DNA of 64,000 nucleotides, from the NCBI RefSeq assembly GCF_000516515.1, contig NZ_KI911784.1:1054001-1118000 (forward strand). Direction: 5' to 3'. Below, piece after piece: positions 34,756-44,615 of this stretch. Each line of letters begins with the position of its first letter. Position 1 is the first letter of the stretch. Source of the DNA: Chloroflexus sp. Y-396-1 (lineage in GTDB: Bacteria > Chloroflexota > Chloroflexia > Chloroflexales > Chloroflexaceae). A program made the position numbers and the translations under genes. The notes beneath the pieces were generated by a model that worked only from the letters and a program-made list of their open reading frames with translations, was not told the DNA's origin and did not search any database.

Positions 34756-35769
34756 ATGATTGTCGTGATGCAAACCGACTCCACCCCAAGCCAGATTGAA
34801 GCAGTACTGACCCGGCTGCGCGAGCACAATCTGCGTGGTCATTTGACTGTTGGTGAAGAGCGCACAGTCATTGCAGTGGTCGGTGCAGCAATTCCACCGA
34901 CCTTACGAGAAGAATTAGAGCATTTTGCTGGCGTGAAAGAGACGTTACGGATTACCCAACCGTACAAATTGGTGTCGCGCGAGGTAAAGCCGACTGATAC
35001 CGTAGTGACGGTTGGTGACGTGAAGGTGGGAGGTGGTGATCTGGCGATTATTGCCGGACCCTGTTCGGTGGAAAGCGAAGAGCAGATTATGGCAACAGCA
35101 CGAGCTGTGCGCGAAGCTGGAGCGAATATGTTGCGCGGTGGGGCCTTCAAGCCTCGTACATCGCCGTACAGTTTTCGCGGCTTAGGTGAAGTTGGTTTGC
35201 AGTTGCTGGCGCAGGCCCGGGCCGAAACCGGTCTGCCGATTGTTACTGAGGTTATGACACCGGCTGATGTTGAGCTGGTCGCCCGTTATGCCGATGTCTT
35301 GCAGATCGGCGCACGCAACATGCAAAATTATCAATTGCTAGAAGAAGCAGGGCGCAGCGGTATGCCCGTGTTGCTGAAGCGTGGCTTATCAGCCACGATT
35401 GAAGAGTGGCTACTTTCGGCTGAATATATCATCGCGCAGGGCAACCCAAATGTCATCCTGTGTGAACGAGGTATTCGAACGTTTGAAACGGCAACGCGCA
35501 ATACACTCGACCTCAATGCAGTGGCAGTGGCCAAGAAACGTTCCCATCTGCCGGTCATTGTTGATCCCAGCCACGGTACTGGCAAGTGGTATCTGGTGCC
35601 ACCACTAACGCTGGCAGCCATTGCAGTCGGCGCCGATGGGGTTATTATTGAGGTCCATCCCGATCCTGATCGGGCGAAGTCAGACGGTGGACAGTCGCTC
35701 AGTCCTGACAATTTTATGGCGCTGATGCCAAAATTACGTGCGGTCGCAAAGGCGGTGGGACGGCAGTAA
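34756..35769 (+). CDS. aroF: 3-deoxy-7-phosphoheptulonate (DAHP) synthase, type I beta
   Basis: Condenses phosphoenolpyruvate and erythrose-4-phosphate, the first step of the shikimate pathway. 337 residues. The N-terminal 85 form a ferredoxin-like regulatory domain like that of Thermotoga DAHP synthase, which mediates feedback inhibition by Tyr/Phe. The barrel has [51 protein letters not shown] and DPSHGTGK with the metal-binding His. ATG 34756 has GAGGAGG 9 bp upstream; the longer frame from 34663 overlaps aroH and looks non-coding. Joint control by attenuation and feedback is inferred. Confidence 0.95.
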   Translation: MIVVMQTDSTPSQIEAVLTRLREHNLRGHLTVGEERTVIAVVGAAIPPTLREELEHFAGVKETLRITQPYKLVSREVKPTDTVVTVGDVKVGGGDLAIIAGPCSVESEEQIMATARAVREAGANMLRGGAFKPRTSPYSFRGLGEVGLQLLAQARAETGLPIVTEVMTPADVELVARYADVLQIGARNMQNYQLLEEAGRSGMPVLLKRGLSATIEEWLLSAEYIIAQGNPNVILCERGIRTFETATRNTLDLNAVAVAKKRSHLPVIVDPSHGTGKWYLVPPLTLAAIAVGADGVIIEVHPDPDRAKSDGGQSLSPDNFMALMPKLRAVAKAVGRQ

Positions 35770-36626
35770 ATGATAGTAGGTCGAAGATTGCCTCTACACA
35801 TGTTGTAGCAATCACCTAAAATATGTTTCAGGCGTGGGCTAGCAGCCCGCGGTGTACAGTACAAGGTTGGTAAACATCGTTTGAACCATGGTCATGCCAT
35901 CGGGGGCGGGTTGGGATCCGCCCCCACCTCTCACTCTTCACTGCTCACTCCTATGCACTGCCAGACAGGGAATATTCAAACACCCTTTAGGAGTATTTGA
36001 AAGAACCTTGCCGACGGATGTTTGCTTTTCCTACCTATCCCCTTCTACCTTCCTAATGGGAGGGGGTTAGGGTAAAGTGAGGCGGCCAGGCAGCTACCCT
36101 GTACGGAGCACGCTCTGCATACAGCACTGACAGCGGATTTCCCTCTCGTCTCAATGTGAACTAGTGGTCTATACTTCTGGATAACGGGAATATATTTCAA
36201 GCACACTCTCATACCCATCACTGTCTGTTCATCCCAGCTCCAATTCCACCATACGCATGCGTCAACACACGGAAGGTGGCGAACGAGTGGGATCATTGCG
36301 AGCCAAGTTTTACAAGCTGATCCCCGGCTCTGCTTGCCAGAATTGGTATAAAAGAGAAGATGTAAATGATGACAAAATTTTTATGATTAACCGGAGTTAA
36401 TAAACTAATAAATTCTTTTTTACATTTCATCTCATTATTTTTAAGCTACACTGACTATATTTCTCGTGCTACTGAGTAGCAAGTGTACACGTGAGCACGC
36501 CGAGTGATTGTAGAGCTCGAGCTGTTCATGGGTAAGCTGGAAGTGTAGATAACACTCACATCGTTGCCAGCCTCTCAACGCATCCTAATCCAACCTGCGC
36601 TACATTCTGCTCACCATTTCCCAGTT
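35770..36626. other. Long intergenic region with decayed repeats
   Basis: About 850 bp without a supported gene. 36040-36085 resembles the hairpin family (CCCCTTCTACC and GGGAGGGGGTTAGGG). 36340-36480 is notably AT-rich and holds a small palindrome (ATTAAC-CGGA-GTTAAT at 36386-36401). The segment near 35825-35930 is GC-rich and looks like another repeat relic. Confidence 0.5.
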
Positions 36627-36654
36627 TTGATCCTGATGAAGCCCGGTCTACAAT
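36627..36654 (+). promoter_or_regulatory. Possible promoter of the alkaline phosphatase gene
   Basis: TTGATC at 36627-36632 and TACAAT at 36649-36654, spacer 16 bp, about 70 bp before the start codon. No PhoB-type box was recognised. Confidence 0.5.
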
Positions 36655-36723
36655 TACTGGCTGCTTCAATATGTACGCTTGTCCCTGCCTTTAGAACCGA
36701 AAACCATTAAGTGAGGAGGAGTC

Positions 36724-38298
36724 ATGTTCGGAGGAAAGCACGCACTTGGTCTGGTGGGTGTGGTTATCTTGCTGATTGCAACGGTCTCGGCGGCAGCAGC
36801 AGGTACAGGCATACCGGAATTGCGGGGTTCATCACGCACCGGCAATGTCATCTTCATTCATCCTGACGGTGCCGGGTTGAATCACTGGAGTGCTGCACGC
36901 ATTTACTGGTATGGTCCTGATGCGCTGAGCCCCTGGGATACCCTTCCGGAGATGGCGGTCTACCGGGGGCACATGGCGGACATTCTCACGGGAACGTCGA
37001 ATGGCGGTGCTACCACCCATGCCTTTGGCTACAAAGTTGAAGGTTTGGGTTCATTTGGTAAGGATGGTGATGGCGATGCCGCTCGGAGTATTCTGGCCCT
37101 CTCCGGTTATCCTGGTAGCATTATGCGTGAAGCAATCAACAATGGTCATCCGGTGGCCCTGGTGAACGACGGAGATATTGCCGAGCCTGGCACAGCCGCT
37201 TTTGTTTCTGAAGTCGGTAATCGCAATCTTGATAACGAGATTGTCCGTCAGATCATCGACGGCCGGCCAGGCTTTGAGGGTGAGCAACCACCACACATCA
37301 TTCTTGCTGGCGGCGAGAGCTTCTTCCTGCCGGTTGGGACGCCGCAATGTACGCCGGATTCCATAACGCTCGATTGTCACGTGCATGTTGATCCGATCAC
37401 TGGCGCCGGTCCTAGCCGTACCGATGGCCGTAACTTGCTCAGAGAGTTCGAGGCGAAGGGGTATGTCATCGTGCGCACTCGTGCTGAGTTCGAGGCGTTA
37501 CGAGATCGGGTGAACAGTGATCGGCGGTATGCACCGTATGTGCTTGGTCTATTTGCCGCTGATGATATTTTCAACGATGTACCAGAGGAACGTCTGATCA
37601 GTACAGGTCTGGTTGATCCCTCTATTGATGTCAACGACAAGCGCACCAATCTGATCCTCTTCGGTAGCCGCCCCGGTACACTCGGTTATAACCCGCCAAC
37701 CGCGGCTGAGATGACCGAGCTTGCGTTGACGATCCTTCAACGCTGCTCGCGACAGGCAGGGAAGCCGTTTATGATGGTCGTTGAAACAGAGAGCGTAGAT
37801 AACTTCGGTAATAATGACAACGCTATCGGTACACTCACCGGTTTGAAGCACGCGAATGATGTCATTGCAGTTGCTCAGCGATTCCAGCAGCGCCATCGCA
37901 ACACCCTGATACTAACCGCAGCGGATAGCGACGCGGGTGGTTTGCAGATTGGTACGTGGGATCCAACCAGAAATGTGACAGACTACAATAACAACCCGAC
38001 CGGCGTCAGTACGCAAAACGTTCGCTCGCCACTTGATGGACGCTACGGCCGCAATTCACCACCATTCCTAAGCGAGCCTGATGCGTATGGTAGACCAATG
38101 GCATTTGCAGTAAGCTGGGTAGGTACTCCCGATGTATCAGGTGGAATTGTCTCTCGCGCTCAGGGTTTAAATGCGGTAGAACTGCGCCGTACATTTCGCG
38201 GACGATTTGATAACACCGACGTGTATCGTCTCATGTACCTGACCCTCTTCGGTGATGCACTGCCGTCATCGGTTGGTCAGACCGCTCCAAGTCGCTAG
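36724..38298 (+). CDS. Divergent secreted alkaline phosphatase-like protein
   Basis: 524 residues with a signal peptide (hydrophobic stretch 9-25, cleavage near AAAAG). It belongs to the alkaline phosphatase superfamily: HPDGAG (Asp48, equivalent to Asp51 of the E. coli enzyme), LTGTSNGGATTHA (Thr91/Ser92 at the nucleophile position) and VVETESVDNFGN (Glu354, Asp359). The three zinc-ligand His of the E. coli enzyme appear replaced: Asn363 for His331, Ser402 for His370 and Asp470 for His412. Metal preference or activity may therefore differ. GAGGAGG precedes the ATG. It appears monocistronic. Confidence 0.8.
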   Translation: MFGGKHALGLVGVVILLIATVSAAAAGTGIPELRGSSRTGNVIFIHPDGAGLNHWSAARIYWYGPDALSPWDTLPEMAVYRGHMADILTGTSNGGATTHAFGYKVEGLGSFGKDGDGDAARSILALSGYPGSIMREAINNGHPVALVNDGDIAEPGTAAFVSEVGNRNLDNEIVRQIIDGRPGFEGEQPPHIILAGGESFFLPVGTPQCTPDSITLDCHVHVDPITGAGPSRTDGRNLLREFEAKGYVIVRTRAEFEALRDRVNSDRRYAPYVLGLFAADDIFNDVPEERLISTGLVDPSIDVNDKRTNLILFGSRPGTLGYNPPTAAEMTELALTILQRCSRQAGKPFMMVVETESVDNFGNNDNAIGTLTGLKHANDVIAVAQRFQQRHRNTLILTAADSDAGGLQIGTWDPTRNVTDYNNNPTGVSTQNVRSPLDGRYGRNSPPFLSEPDAYGRPMAFAVSWVGTPDVSGGIVSRAQGLNAVELRRTFRGRFDNTDVYRLMYLTLFGDALPSSVGQTAPSR

Positions 38299-38801
38299 AA
38301 GGCTATCATCCGATGGAGGTAGCGAGCAATATGCTGCCTCCATCAATATTATCTGCTCAACTAGATTTGTCACAGAGGTGTTGCACCGCAGAACGTATGA
38401 AAAAGCGAACGGTTTTCAAACCTGTCTCGTATTTGTATTGCTACTGTTTTGTGTCCAACTATCTCAAGCGTAATAAAAGCCTAATCCGAGTAACCCATCC
38501 TCACTTCACGACGGATGAGTCGTACAAGTGCTCATGACGCGCCCCGATCTTCACCGTCGCTCGCCCCCCGGCTGAGAGCGCGAGCTTCCGACTCGCATCC
38601 TAGCATCCTGCGGTGAGCTAGGAGAAGGCAGCGCATACCGGGTAGAGGCGTGGCGACACCTGCCCGTTCACCGTCGTAGGGATCATCACCGCACAACTTA
38701 ACGAGCGGGTTTGGAACCGTCTTGCCGATCATCTCCTCTCTCATCATCACCGACGGGCAAGGAAAGAACTTCGAAGAGCCTTGGCTCAGTCTTTCGGTGC
38801 A
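38299..38801. other. Intergenic region with repeat-like GC-rich part
   Basis: About 500 bp. 38540-38700 is GC-rich with segments such as GGTAGAGGCGTGGCGACACC that resemble 47660. No supported gene. Confidence 0.45.
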
Positions 38802-38830
38802 TTGCCCACCATGAAACAGCGTGGTACAAT
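38802..38830 (+). promoter_or_regulatory. Promoter of the pdxST operon
   Basis: TTGCCC at 38802-38807 and TACAAT at 38825-38830, spacer 17 bp, with TGG before the -10 (extended). The pdxS start is 50 bp downstream. Confidence 0.65.
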
Positions 38831-38879
38831 AAAATGACGAGATAAATCAATGTCACCGGCTTGCATAGAGTGAGGCTGT

Positions 38880-39761
38880 ATGGAAAAAGCAACGTGGACG
38901 ACAAAGGTTGGGTTGGCGCAAATGCTCAAAGGCGGTGTCATTATGGATGTTGTCACCCCTGAGCAAGCGCGGATCGCCGAGGAAGCTGGTGCAGTAGCGG
39001 TGATGGCACTTGAGCGCGTGCCAGCCGATATTCGCGCTCAGGGTGGTGTGGCCCGCATGAGCGATCCAGAACTGATTCTGGCGATCAAGGAGGCCGTCAC
39101 TATTCCTGTCATGGCGAAAGCACGCATTGGTCACTTCGTTGAGGCTCAGGTCCTGGAAGCAATTGGTGTTGACTATATTGATGAAAGCGAAGTCCTGACT
39201 CCAGCCGACGAAGAGCATCATATTAATAAACACAAATTCCGTGTTCCATTTGTGTGCGGTTGTCGCGATCTCGGCGAGGCACTACGGCGAATTGCTGAAG
39301 GGGCTGCTATGCTGCGCACCAAAGGCGAAGCAGGTACCGGAAATGTGGTTGAGGCTGTACGTCATGCACGCGCTGTTTACAGTGAGATTCGGCGTTTGCA
39401 GTCGATGAACGAGGATGAGCTGTTTACCTACGCCAAGAAGATTCAGGCGCCGTATGAGTTGGTGAAGCAGGTAGCGGCTGAAGGCAAACTGCCGGTCGTG
39501 AATTTCGCTGCTGGTGGCATTGCGACACCGGCTGATGCAGCCTTGTTGATGCAACTGGGAGTCGATGGCATCTTCGTAGGCTCGGGTATCTTCAAGAGTG
39601 GTGATCCGGTGAAGCGTGCCCGTGCGATCGTTGAGGCGACTACCCATTATAATGATCCGAAAATCATTGCCGAGGTAAGCAAGGGTCTTGGTGAAGCAAT
39701 GGTAGGAATTAATATTGATCAGATTCCGACCGAACAATTGATGGCGCGCCGTGGTTGGTAA
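38880..39761 (+). CDS. pdxS: Pyridoxal 5'-phosphate synthase, synthase subunit
   Basis: Lyase subunit of the DXP-independent vitamin B6 pathway: makes PLP from ribose 5-phosphate, glyceraldehyde 3-phosphate and ammonia. 293 residues, a TIM barrel with [22 protein letters not shown] (catalytic Lys), [16 protein letters not shown] (second Lys) and [12 protein letters not shown]. pdxT, the glutaminase that supplies ammonia, follows 43 bp downstream. Confidence 0.98.
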   Translation: MEKATWTTKVGLAQMLKGGVIMDVVTPEQARIAEEAGAVAVMALERVPADIRAQGGVARMSDPELILAIKEAVTIPVMAKARIGHFVEAQVLEAIGVDYIDESEVLTPADEEHHINKHKFRVPFVCGCRDLGEALRRIAEGAAMLRTKGEAGTGNVVEAVRHARAVYSEIRRLQSMNEDELFTYAKKIQAPYELVKQVAAEGKLPVVNFAAGGIATPADAALLMQLGVDGIFVGSGIFKSGDPVKRARAIVEATTHYNDPKIIAEVSKGLGEAMVGINIDQIPTEQLMARRGW

Positions 39762-39804
39762 GAACGTGTGGATGGAACAATATTCTGTCCACGTTGAGTA
39801 ACCT

Positions 39805-40377
39805 ATGACAGTTGGTGTATTGGCACTTCAGGGCGATTTTCGCGAGCATTGTACCGTTCTACGCCGGCTCGGTGTTGAACCTGTGGAGGTGCGCTTACCG
39901 CATCAGCTTGCACAGGTCGAACGATTGATCATTCCTGGTGGAGAGAGTACCACCATTGGTCGATTGCTGACAATTTATCAGATGTTGGAGCCGATCCGTA
40001 CTCGTGCAGGACGCGATCTGGCGATTTGGGGGACGTGTGCTGGCGCGATATTGCTTGCCAGTGCTGTGACCGATCAAAAACAGGGCGGTCAACCTACGTT
40101 GAGCTTGATGAATCTGACAATTCAGCGAAATGCTTATGGTAGCCAACTCGATAGCTTCGAAGCGCCAGTCGTGATGCCGATCATTGGTGAGATGCCGCTG
40201 CGCGGTGTCTTCATCCGGGCACCACGCATCACGGCGTTGGGTGAAGGATGTGAAGCTGTTGGCTGGCTGGAAGACGGCAGCGTTGTGGCTGCACGTCAAG
40301 GTCGCTTACTGGCGACAACGTTCCATCCTGAGCTGACCGATGATGATCGGGTTCATCGGCTCTTTCTGGAACTATGA
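39805..40377 (+). CDS. pdxT: Pyridoxal 5'-phosphate synthase, glutaminase subunit
   Basis: Class I glutamine amidotransferase partner of PdxS. 190 residues with [19 protein letters not shown] (oxyanion loop), the nucleophile Cys in [11 protein letters not shown] and the His-x-Glu pair in [10 protein letters not shown]. The last 4 bp overlap the next gene (ATGA), indicating translational coupling. Confidence 0.98.
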   Translation: MTVGVLALQGDFREHCTVLRRLGVEPVEVRLPHQLAQVERLIIPGGESTTIGRLLTIYQMLEPIRTRAGRDLAIWGTCAGAILLASAVTDQKQGGQPTLSLMNLTIQRNAYGSQLDSFEAPVVMPIIGEMPLRGVFIRAPRITALGEGCEAVGWLEDGSVVAARQGRLLATTFHPELTDDDRVHRLFLEL

Positions 40378-41366
40378 TTCGAACGATCACGCCGAGCGAC
40401 CTCTGGTCGTTGCGGCGCAAACCTCGCTACCAACAGGTGCTCTACACCGAACGACTGCTGGCGTATAGCCATCGGCCACTTTGGTTTGCTGTGCAGAGTA
40501 TGCTGGCCGGAAACCACCGCGAACGGACAACCCTAGTGTTGGCCGAACGTGGTGGGTTTGCGTTAGTGCAGGCAATGGGCCGTCGCGGGCGACCAGAGCA
40601 AGATGTAATTTATCTGGCGACCAACGGCACCCGCAGCGAGCATACTCCTAGCGATTACGAACTCTGGTTTCATCTGTTGCACCGACTGTGTGCTGATGCG
40701 GCACATCATTCGGTGCAACGTCTCTACGCAGCCTTACCCAGTCAACATAACGAGCTGCGTGAGATTTTCCGTCAGGTTGGCTTTCAGGTGTATACCCATC
40801 GCCATCTGTTTCACCTCTCTGGGCCGGATTGGGATCAGGGAACGCGCTTAGCCCCCATGCGGTTACAGGCACACCGCGATCACTGGGCGATCCATAAGCT
40901 CTATGGGATATCAACCCCGCATCTGGTCCAACAGGCTGAAGTACGCAATGCGCGTCACTGGACGCTTCATCAACCCTATTCATTCCTGCGTCGACAATCG
41001 TGGGTGCTGGGGCCTGATGATAATCTGTTTGCCAATTTGCGTTTACTCAGCGGGCCAAGTGGGCATGTCTTCTCGATCTTGATCCGACCAGATGTGCGTG
41101 AACAGGCGGTTGATGTTCTGCGCTTTGGACTGGCCCAACTCAGTGATAGTCGTCCGGTGTATCTCTTGTTGCGCGAGTATCAACAAGAATTGTTTGAACC
41201 AGCGATGCGTCTGGGTTTCCAACCGGTTGGTGAGCAGACCTTGCTGGTCAAACATACGGTTGTCCCGATTCGGCGGATGGTGTTGACACCATCTTTAGAA
41301 GTGGGATTAGAGCCACGGGTGTCAGTACGTCGGTATGTACTACCACCAACTGTGCGTGAGGAGTAG
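40374..41366 (+). CDS. GNAT-like protein of unknown function
   Basis: 330 residues that look like two tandem GNAT-like halves. The segments [19 protein letters not shown] and [21 protein letters not shown] each resemble the last strands of an N-acetyltransferase domain. The clear acetyl-CoA loop (Q/RxxGxG/A) is not obvious, so activity is uncertain. It overlaps pdxT by 4 bp and ends 9 bp before the R3H ATPase gene, so it is translated within the same operon. Confidence 0.6.
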   Translation: MIRTITPSDLWSLRRKPRYQQVLYTERLLAYSHRPLWFAVQSMLAGNHRERTTLVLAERGGFALVQAMGRRGRPEQDVIYLATNGTRSEHTPSDYELWFHLLHRLCADAAHHSVQRLYAALPSQHNELREIFRQVGFQVYTHRHLFHLSGPDWDQGTRLAPMRLQAHRDHWAIHKLYGISTPHLVQQAEVRNARHWTLHQPYSFLRRQSWVLGPDDNLFANLRLLSGPSGHVFSILIRPDVREQAVDVLRFGLAQLSDSRPVYLLLREYQQELFEPAMRLGFQPVGEQTLLVKHTVVPIRRMVLTPSLEVGLEPRVSVRRYVLPPTVREE

Positions 41367-41375
41367 TAAGCAGCT

Positions 41376-42995
41376 ATGGCTGTTACGGATGCAAGCAACG
41401 ATATTCAACTATTATTAGCAACGTTACCACCGGCAATTAGCGAGGCGATCCGTCAGGCGAATGATCAGGATAATCTCCTAGAGATTGTCATGGATCTCGG
41501 TCGACTGCCGGAGGCGCGTTATCGAGGTCACGAACTGTTCCTTAGCGATCGTGAGGTAACAGCCGAGGATATTCAGTATGTCATAGAGCGAATCGGTGAG
41601 TTTGGGGAAGATAACCGGGCTGGTATTCCGCGTACCCTGCACCGAATCTCTGGTATTCGCAACCGTCGGGGGGTTGTTATCGGTCTGACCTGTCGTGTTG
41701 GCCGGGCAGTCTATGGTACCGTTGACATTATCCGCGATCTGGTTGAGACCGGCCAGAGTATTCTCCTGCTCGGAAAGCCGGGTACAGGCAAAACAACACT
41801 TCTACGCGAGACGGCCCGTGTGTTGGGTGATGAATTGCGCAAGCGGGTAGTGATTGTTGATACCTCGAACGAGATTGCCGGTGATGGTGACATTCCCCAT
41901 CCAGGGATCGGGCGTGCACGTCGGATGCAGGTACCACGTCCAGCCGAACAACATAATGTGATGATCGAGGCGGTCGAGAATCACATGCCTGAAGTCATCG
42001 TGATCGATGAGATTGGTACTGAGCTGGAGGCAGCGGCTGCACGCACAATTGCCGAGCGTGGAGTGCAACTAGTTGGTACTGCCCACGGGAATACGCTTGA
42101 TAACCTGATGATTAACCCGACGCTTTCTGATCTGGTGGGTGGTATTCAGGCGGTTACTCTGGGGGATGAAGAGGCACGGCGACGCGGTACGCAGAAGACC
42201 GTCCTGGAGCGCAAGGCGCCACCGACCTTTAACATTCTGGTCGAGATTCAATCATGGGATCGGGTGATCGTCTATCCTGATGTTGCCGCAGCAGTTGATG
42301 CGATTTTGCGCGGTGAAGCTCCCCCCTGTGAACAGCGTTTTCGTGATGCCAATGGGGTTGTACACCGTGAGCCGGTCCATCGCTCTTCAATCGACGCGCC
42401 AGCCTTCGGTATGCGCCGGAGTCGCGTAGGCCGTGAACAGGGTCAGATAGGCGGGAGTGGTCCTCGTTTGCGCGATCGCAATGGAAGTAGCGGTTCAGCA
42501 GCAGTTCTCCCTCCCCAGCGCATCTTTCCCTTTGGTGTCAGTCGCAATCGTCTACAAAGTGCTATCGACCGGTTGCGTGTACCGGCAGTGATTGTGCGTG
42601 ATTTGAAGGAAGCTACGCTGGTCATGACGTTGAAAAGCTACTATCGTCAAAGCTCGCAACAGTTGCGTCAGGCTGAAGAGCAGGGTGTACCGGTCTACGT
42701 GTTGCGGAATAACACGATTACGCAAATGGAACGCCAACTTGCACAGGTCTTTCAATTGCGTGAGCTGATGGATGACGAAACACCGGTGTTTACGAGTGAT
42801 TCGGTCGTTGAAGAGGCGTTGTTAGAAACAGAACAGGCTATCACTCAGGTGATCAATGGTGAACGTCATGCGGTAGAATTGACCCCGCGTAGCAGTTATA
42901 TTCGCCGCTTACAGCATCAGATGGCCGATCGTTATAATCTGCGCTCGGAAAGTCGAGGAGAAGACCCCAATCGTCGGGTGAAGATCTTTCGATAA
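41376..42995 (+). CDS. AAA ATPase with C-terminal R3H domain (Ycf45-like)
   Basis: 539 residues. A SpoIIIAA-like ATPase domain occupies about 30-310, with Walker A GKPGTGKTTLLRE and Walker B VIVIDEIGTE. A variable linker follows, then FPFGVSRNRL and a C-terminal R3H domain (LTPRSSYIRRLQHQMADRY) that binds single-stranded nucleic acid. This arrangement matches the Ycf45 family of cyanobacteria and plastids, whose function is poorly known. It sits between pdx genes and tmk. Confidence 0.88.
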   Translation: MAVTDASNDIQLLLATLPPAISEAIRQANDQDNLLEIVMDLGRLPEARYRGHELFLSDREVTAEDIQYVIERIGEFGEDNRAGIPRTLHRISGIRNRRGVVIGLTCRVGRAVYGTVDIIRDLVETGQSILLLGKPGTGKTTLLRETARVLGDELRKRVVIVDTSNEIAGDGDIPHPGIGRARRMQVPRPAEQHNVMIEAVENHMPEVIVIDEIGTELEAAAARTIAERGVQLVGTAHGNTLDNLMINPTLSDLVGGIQAVTLGDEEARRRGTQKTVLERKAPPTFNILVEIQSWDRVIVYPDVAAAVDAILRGEAPPCEQRFRDANGVVHREPVHRSSIDAPAFGMRRSRVGREQGQIGGSGPRLRDRNGSSGSAAVLPPQRIFPFGVSRNRLQSAIDRLRVPAVIVRDLKEATLVMTLKSYYRQSSQQLRQAEEQGVPVYVLRNNTITQMERQLAQVFQLRELMDDETPVFTSDSVVEEALLETEQAITQVINGERHAVELTPRSSYIRRLQHQMADRYNLRSESRGEDPNRRVKIFR

Positions 42996-43063
42996 TCGAC
43001 AGATTGGCAAAGATCGGCTATCCTTATGCAGCAGGATAAATCGTACTGGTTGGCAGTAACTCC

Positions 43064-43744
43064 ATGAAGCGAGGGTTCTTTATCACATTTGAGGGTCCTG
43101 AAGGAGCCGGGAAAAGTACGCAAGCGCGCCGGTTGTATGAGCGCTTGCAAGTCACCGGCTACCCCGTGATTCTTACTCGCGAGCCGGGAGGTACCCGGAT
43201 TGGCGAGTTGATTCGTCGTATCTTGATAGATTTGCGCCATACGGAAATGGCGCCAACAACTGAAATTTTGCTCTTTTCTGCTGCACGGGCACAATTGGTC
43301 AACGAACTGATCCGTCCATACCTGGCGACGGGAGGGATCGTGGTGTGCGACCGCTACGCCGACTCGACGTTTGCGTATCAGGGGTACGGTCTAGGTCGTG
43401 ATTTAGAAGAATTACGTGCAATTACCAACATTGCCACCAGCGGCCTTAAACCCGATCTTACCATCTATTTGCGTATTGATGTCGAGATTGGGTTGCAACG
43501 GAAACGGGTCGGTCGTGAGCGGGTCGAAGGTGGCAGTGGGAATCCACCGGAGTGGAATCGTCTCGATGCCCGTGATTTGGCATACCACCGACGGGTTGCC
43601 GAGGGCTTCAACGAATTGGTGAGACAAGAACCGGAACGATGGTGTGTATTGGAAGCCGAACAATCGGTAGAAGAGCTGGCCGAACAGATCTGGAAAATAG
43701 TGATGTCGCGGTTAGCGCAGCATGCGCCAATTGCCGCTCAGTGA
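43064..43744 (+). CDS. tmk: Thymidylate kinase
   Basis: Phosphorylates dTMP to dTDP. 226 residues with P-loop FEGPEGAGKSTQ, TREPGGTRIGE, the DRYADSTFAYQGYG motif and the lid region RKRVGRERVEGG. It follows the R3H ATPase gene by 68 bp and precedes the DarA gene by 30 bp, an order also found in Firmicutes (tmk next to yaaQ/darA). Confidence 0.97.
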   Translation: MKRGFFITFEGPEGAGKSTQARRLYERLQVTGYPVILTREPGGTRIGELIRRILIDLRHTEMAPTTEILLFSAARAQLVNELIRPYLATGGIVVCDRYADSTFAYQGYGLGRDLEELRAITNIATSGLKPDLTIYLRIDVEIGLQRKRVGRERVEGGSGNPPEWNRLDARDLAYHRRVAEGFNELVRQEPERWCVLEAEQSVEELAEQIWKIVMSRLAQHAPIAAQ

Positions 43745-43774
43745 TATACCTTCTGATCCGTTAAGGTAACGAAT

Positions 43775-44101
43775 ATGCGCCTTATCCTTGCTGTTGTCCA
43801 ATCTCAAGACTCAACCAATCTGGTGGAAGCACTCACCGAACACGGCTATCGGGTAACCCGTCTGAGCAGTCAGGGTGGTTTCTTGCGCGAAGGAAACGTT
43901 ACCCTGCTACTTAGTGTGGAAGACCAGCAAGTGAATCCGGTGATCCATATCATTCGTGAGCATTGCTCGACGCGCACACGCTATGTTTCACCGATGCCGC
44001 CAATTGCCGAGTCAGGTGAGTTTTATCCACCGGCGCCGCTCGAAGTACAAGTGGGCGGGGCAACCGTCTTTGTGCTTCGCGCCGAAACGCGCAAATTGTA
44101 A
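43775..44101 (+). CDS. darA: DarA/PstA-type PII-like protein (DUF970), c-di-AMP receptor family
   Basis: 108 residues. The family pattern is complete: RLILAVVQSQDS, GYRVTRLSSQGGFLREGN, VTLLLSVEDQQV and the last strand GGATVFVLRAE. In Bacillus and Staphylococcus the trimeric homologue binds cyclic di-AMP through the GGFL/GN loop region. Position next to tmk is conserved. A second, shorter family member lies at 48946-49188. Confidence 0.92.
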   Translation: MRLILAVVQSQDSTNLVEALTEHGYRVTRLSSQGGFLREGNVTLLLSVEDQQVNPVIHIIREHCSTRTRYVSPMPPIAESGEFYPPAPLEVQVGGATVFVLRAETRKL

Positions 44102-44105
44102 CGAT

Positions 44106-44615
44106 ATGGAAGCAATACAAGAATTTCTGAACAATATCTTACCGCTGGTTCGCCTCGCTGCAATCTTTCTTGGCGCCTACGCAGTATTGTTGTGGGCGGC
44201 ATCAGTCTTGTGGGCGTATCGTGATATTCGTCGGCGCACCGAAGATGTGTCGGTCCAGGTACTGGCAGTGGGAATTGTGTCGTTACTACCGTTTCTTGGG
44301 ATACCTCTGCACCTGATTTTGCGTCCACCGGAGACGCTGGCCGAGAAGTATGAGCGTACCTTGGAAGAAGAGTTTCTACGACGCGATCTGGAAGAACAGT
44401 TTGTATGTCCTGAATGCCAGCGTCCTATCGAACCCGATTTTATTCTCTGTCCACATTGTCATACGCAGTTGCGCCGACACTGTGAAGCGTGTCGTAGGGT
44501 GATTGATCTGACCTGGCGCATCTGTCCGTATTGCGGTCATCGGCAAGCTGGCAATGCCCCAACGGTACGTGCCGATGGTTATCCGGTTGCACCGCCAGTT
44601 GAGGTACGTCAATGA
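44106..44615 (+). CDS. Membrane-anchored zinc ribbon protein
   Basis: 169 residues. Two N-terminal hydrophobic segments (about 11-35 and 48-67) lead into a charged linker. Two zinc-ribbon units follow: CPECQRPIEPDFILCPHC and CEACRRVIDLTWRICPYC. Function unknown; such modules often bind proteins or nucleic acids at the membrane. The longest frame begins at 43956 inside darA. ATG 44106, 4 bp after the darA stop, is the likely start, although its ribosome-binding site is poor. Its stop overlaps the next gene by 4 bp. Confidence 0.75.
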   Translation: MEAIQEFLNNILPLVRLAAIFLGAYAVLLWAASVLWAYRDIRRRTEDVSVQVLAVGIVSLLPFLGIPLHLILRPPETLAEKYERTLEEEFLRRDLEEQFVCPECQRPIEPDFILCPHCHTQLRRHCEACRRVIDLTWRICPYCGHRQAGNAPTVRADGYPVAPPVEVRQ

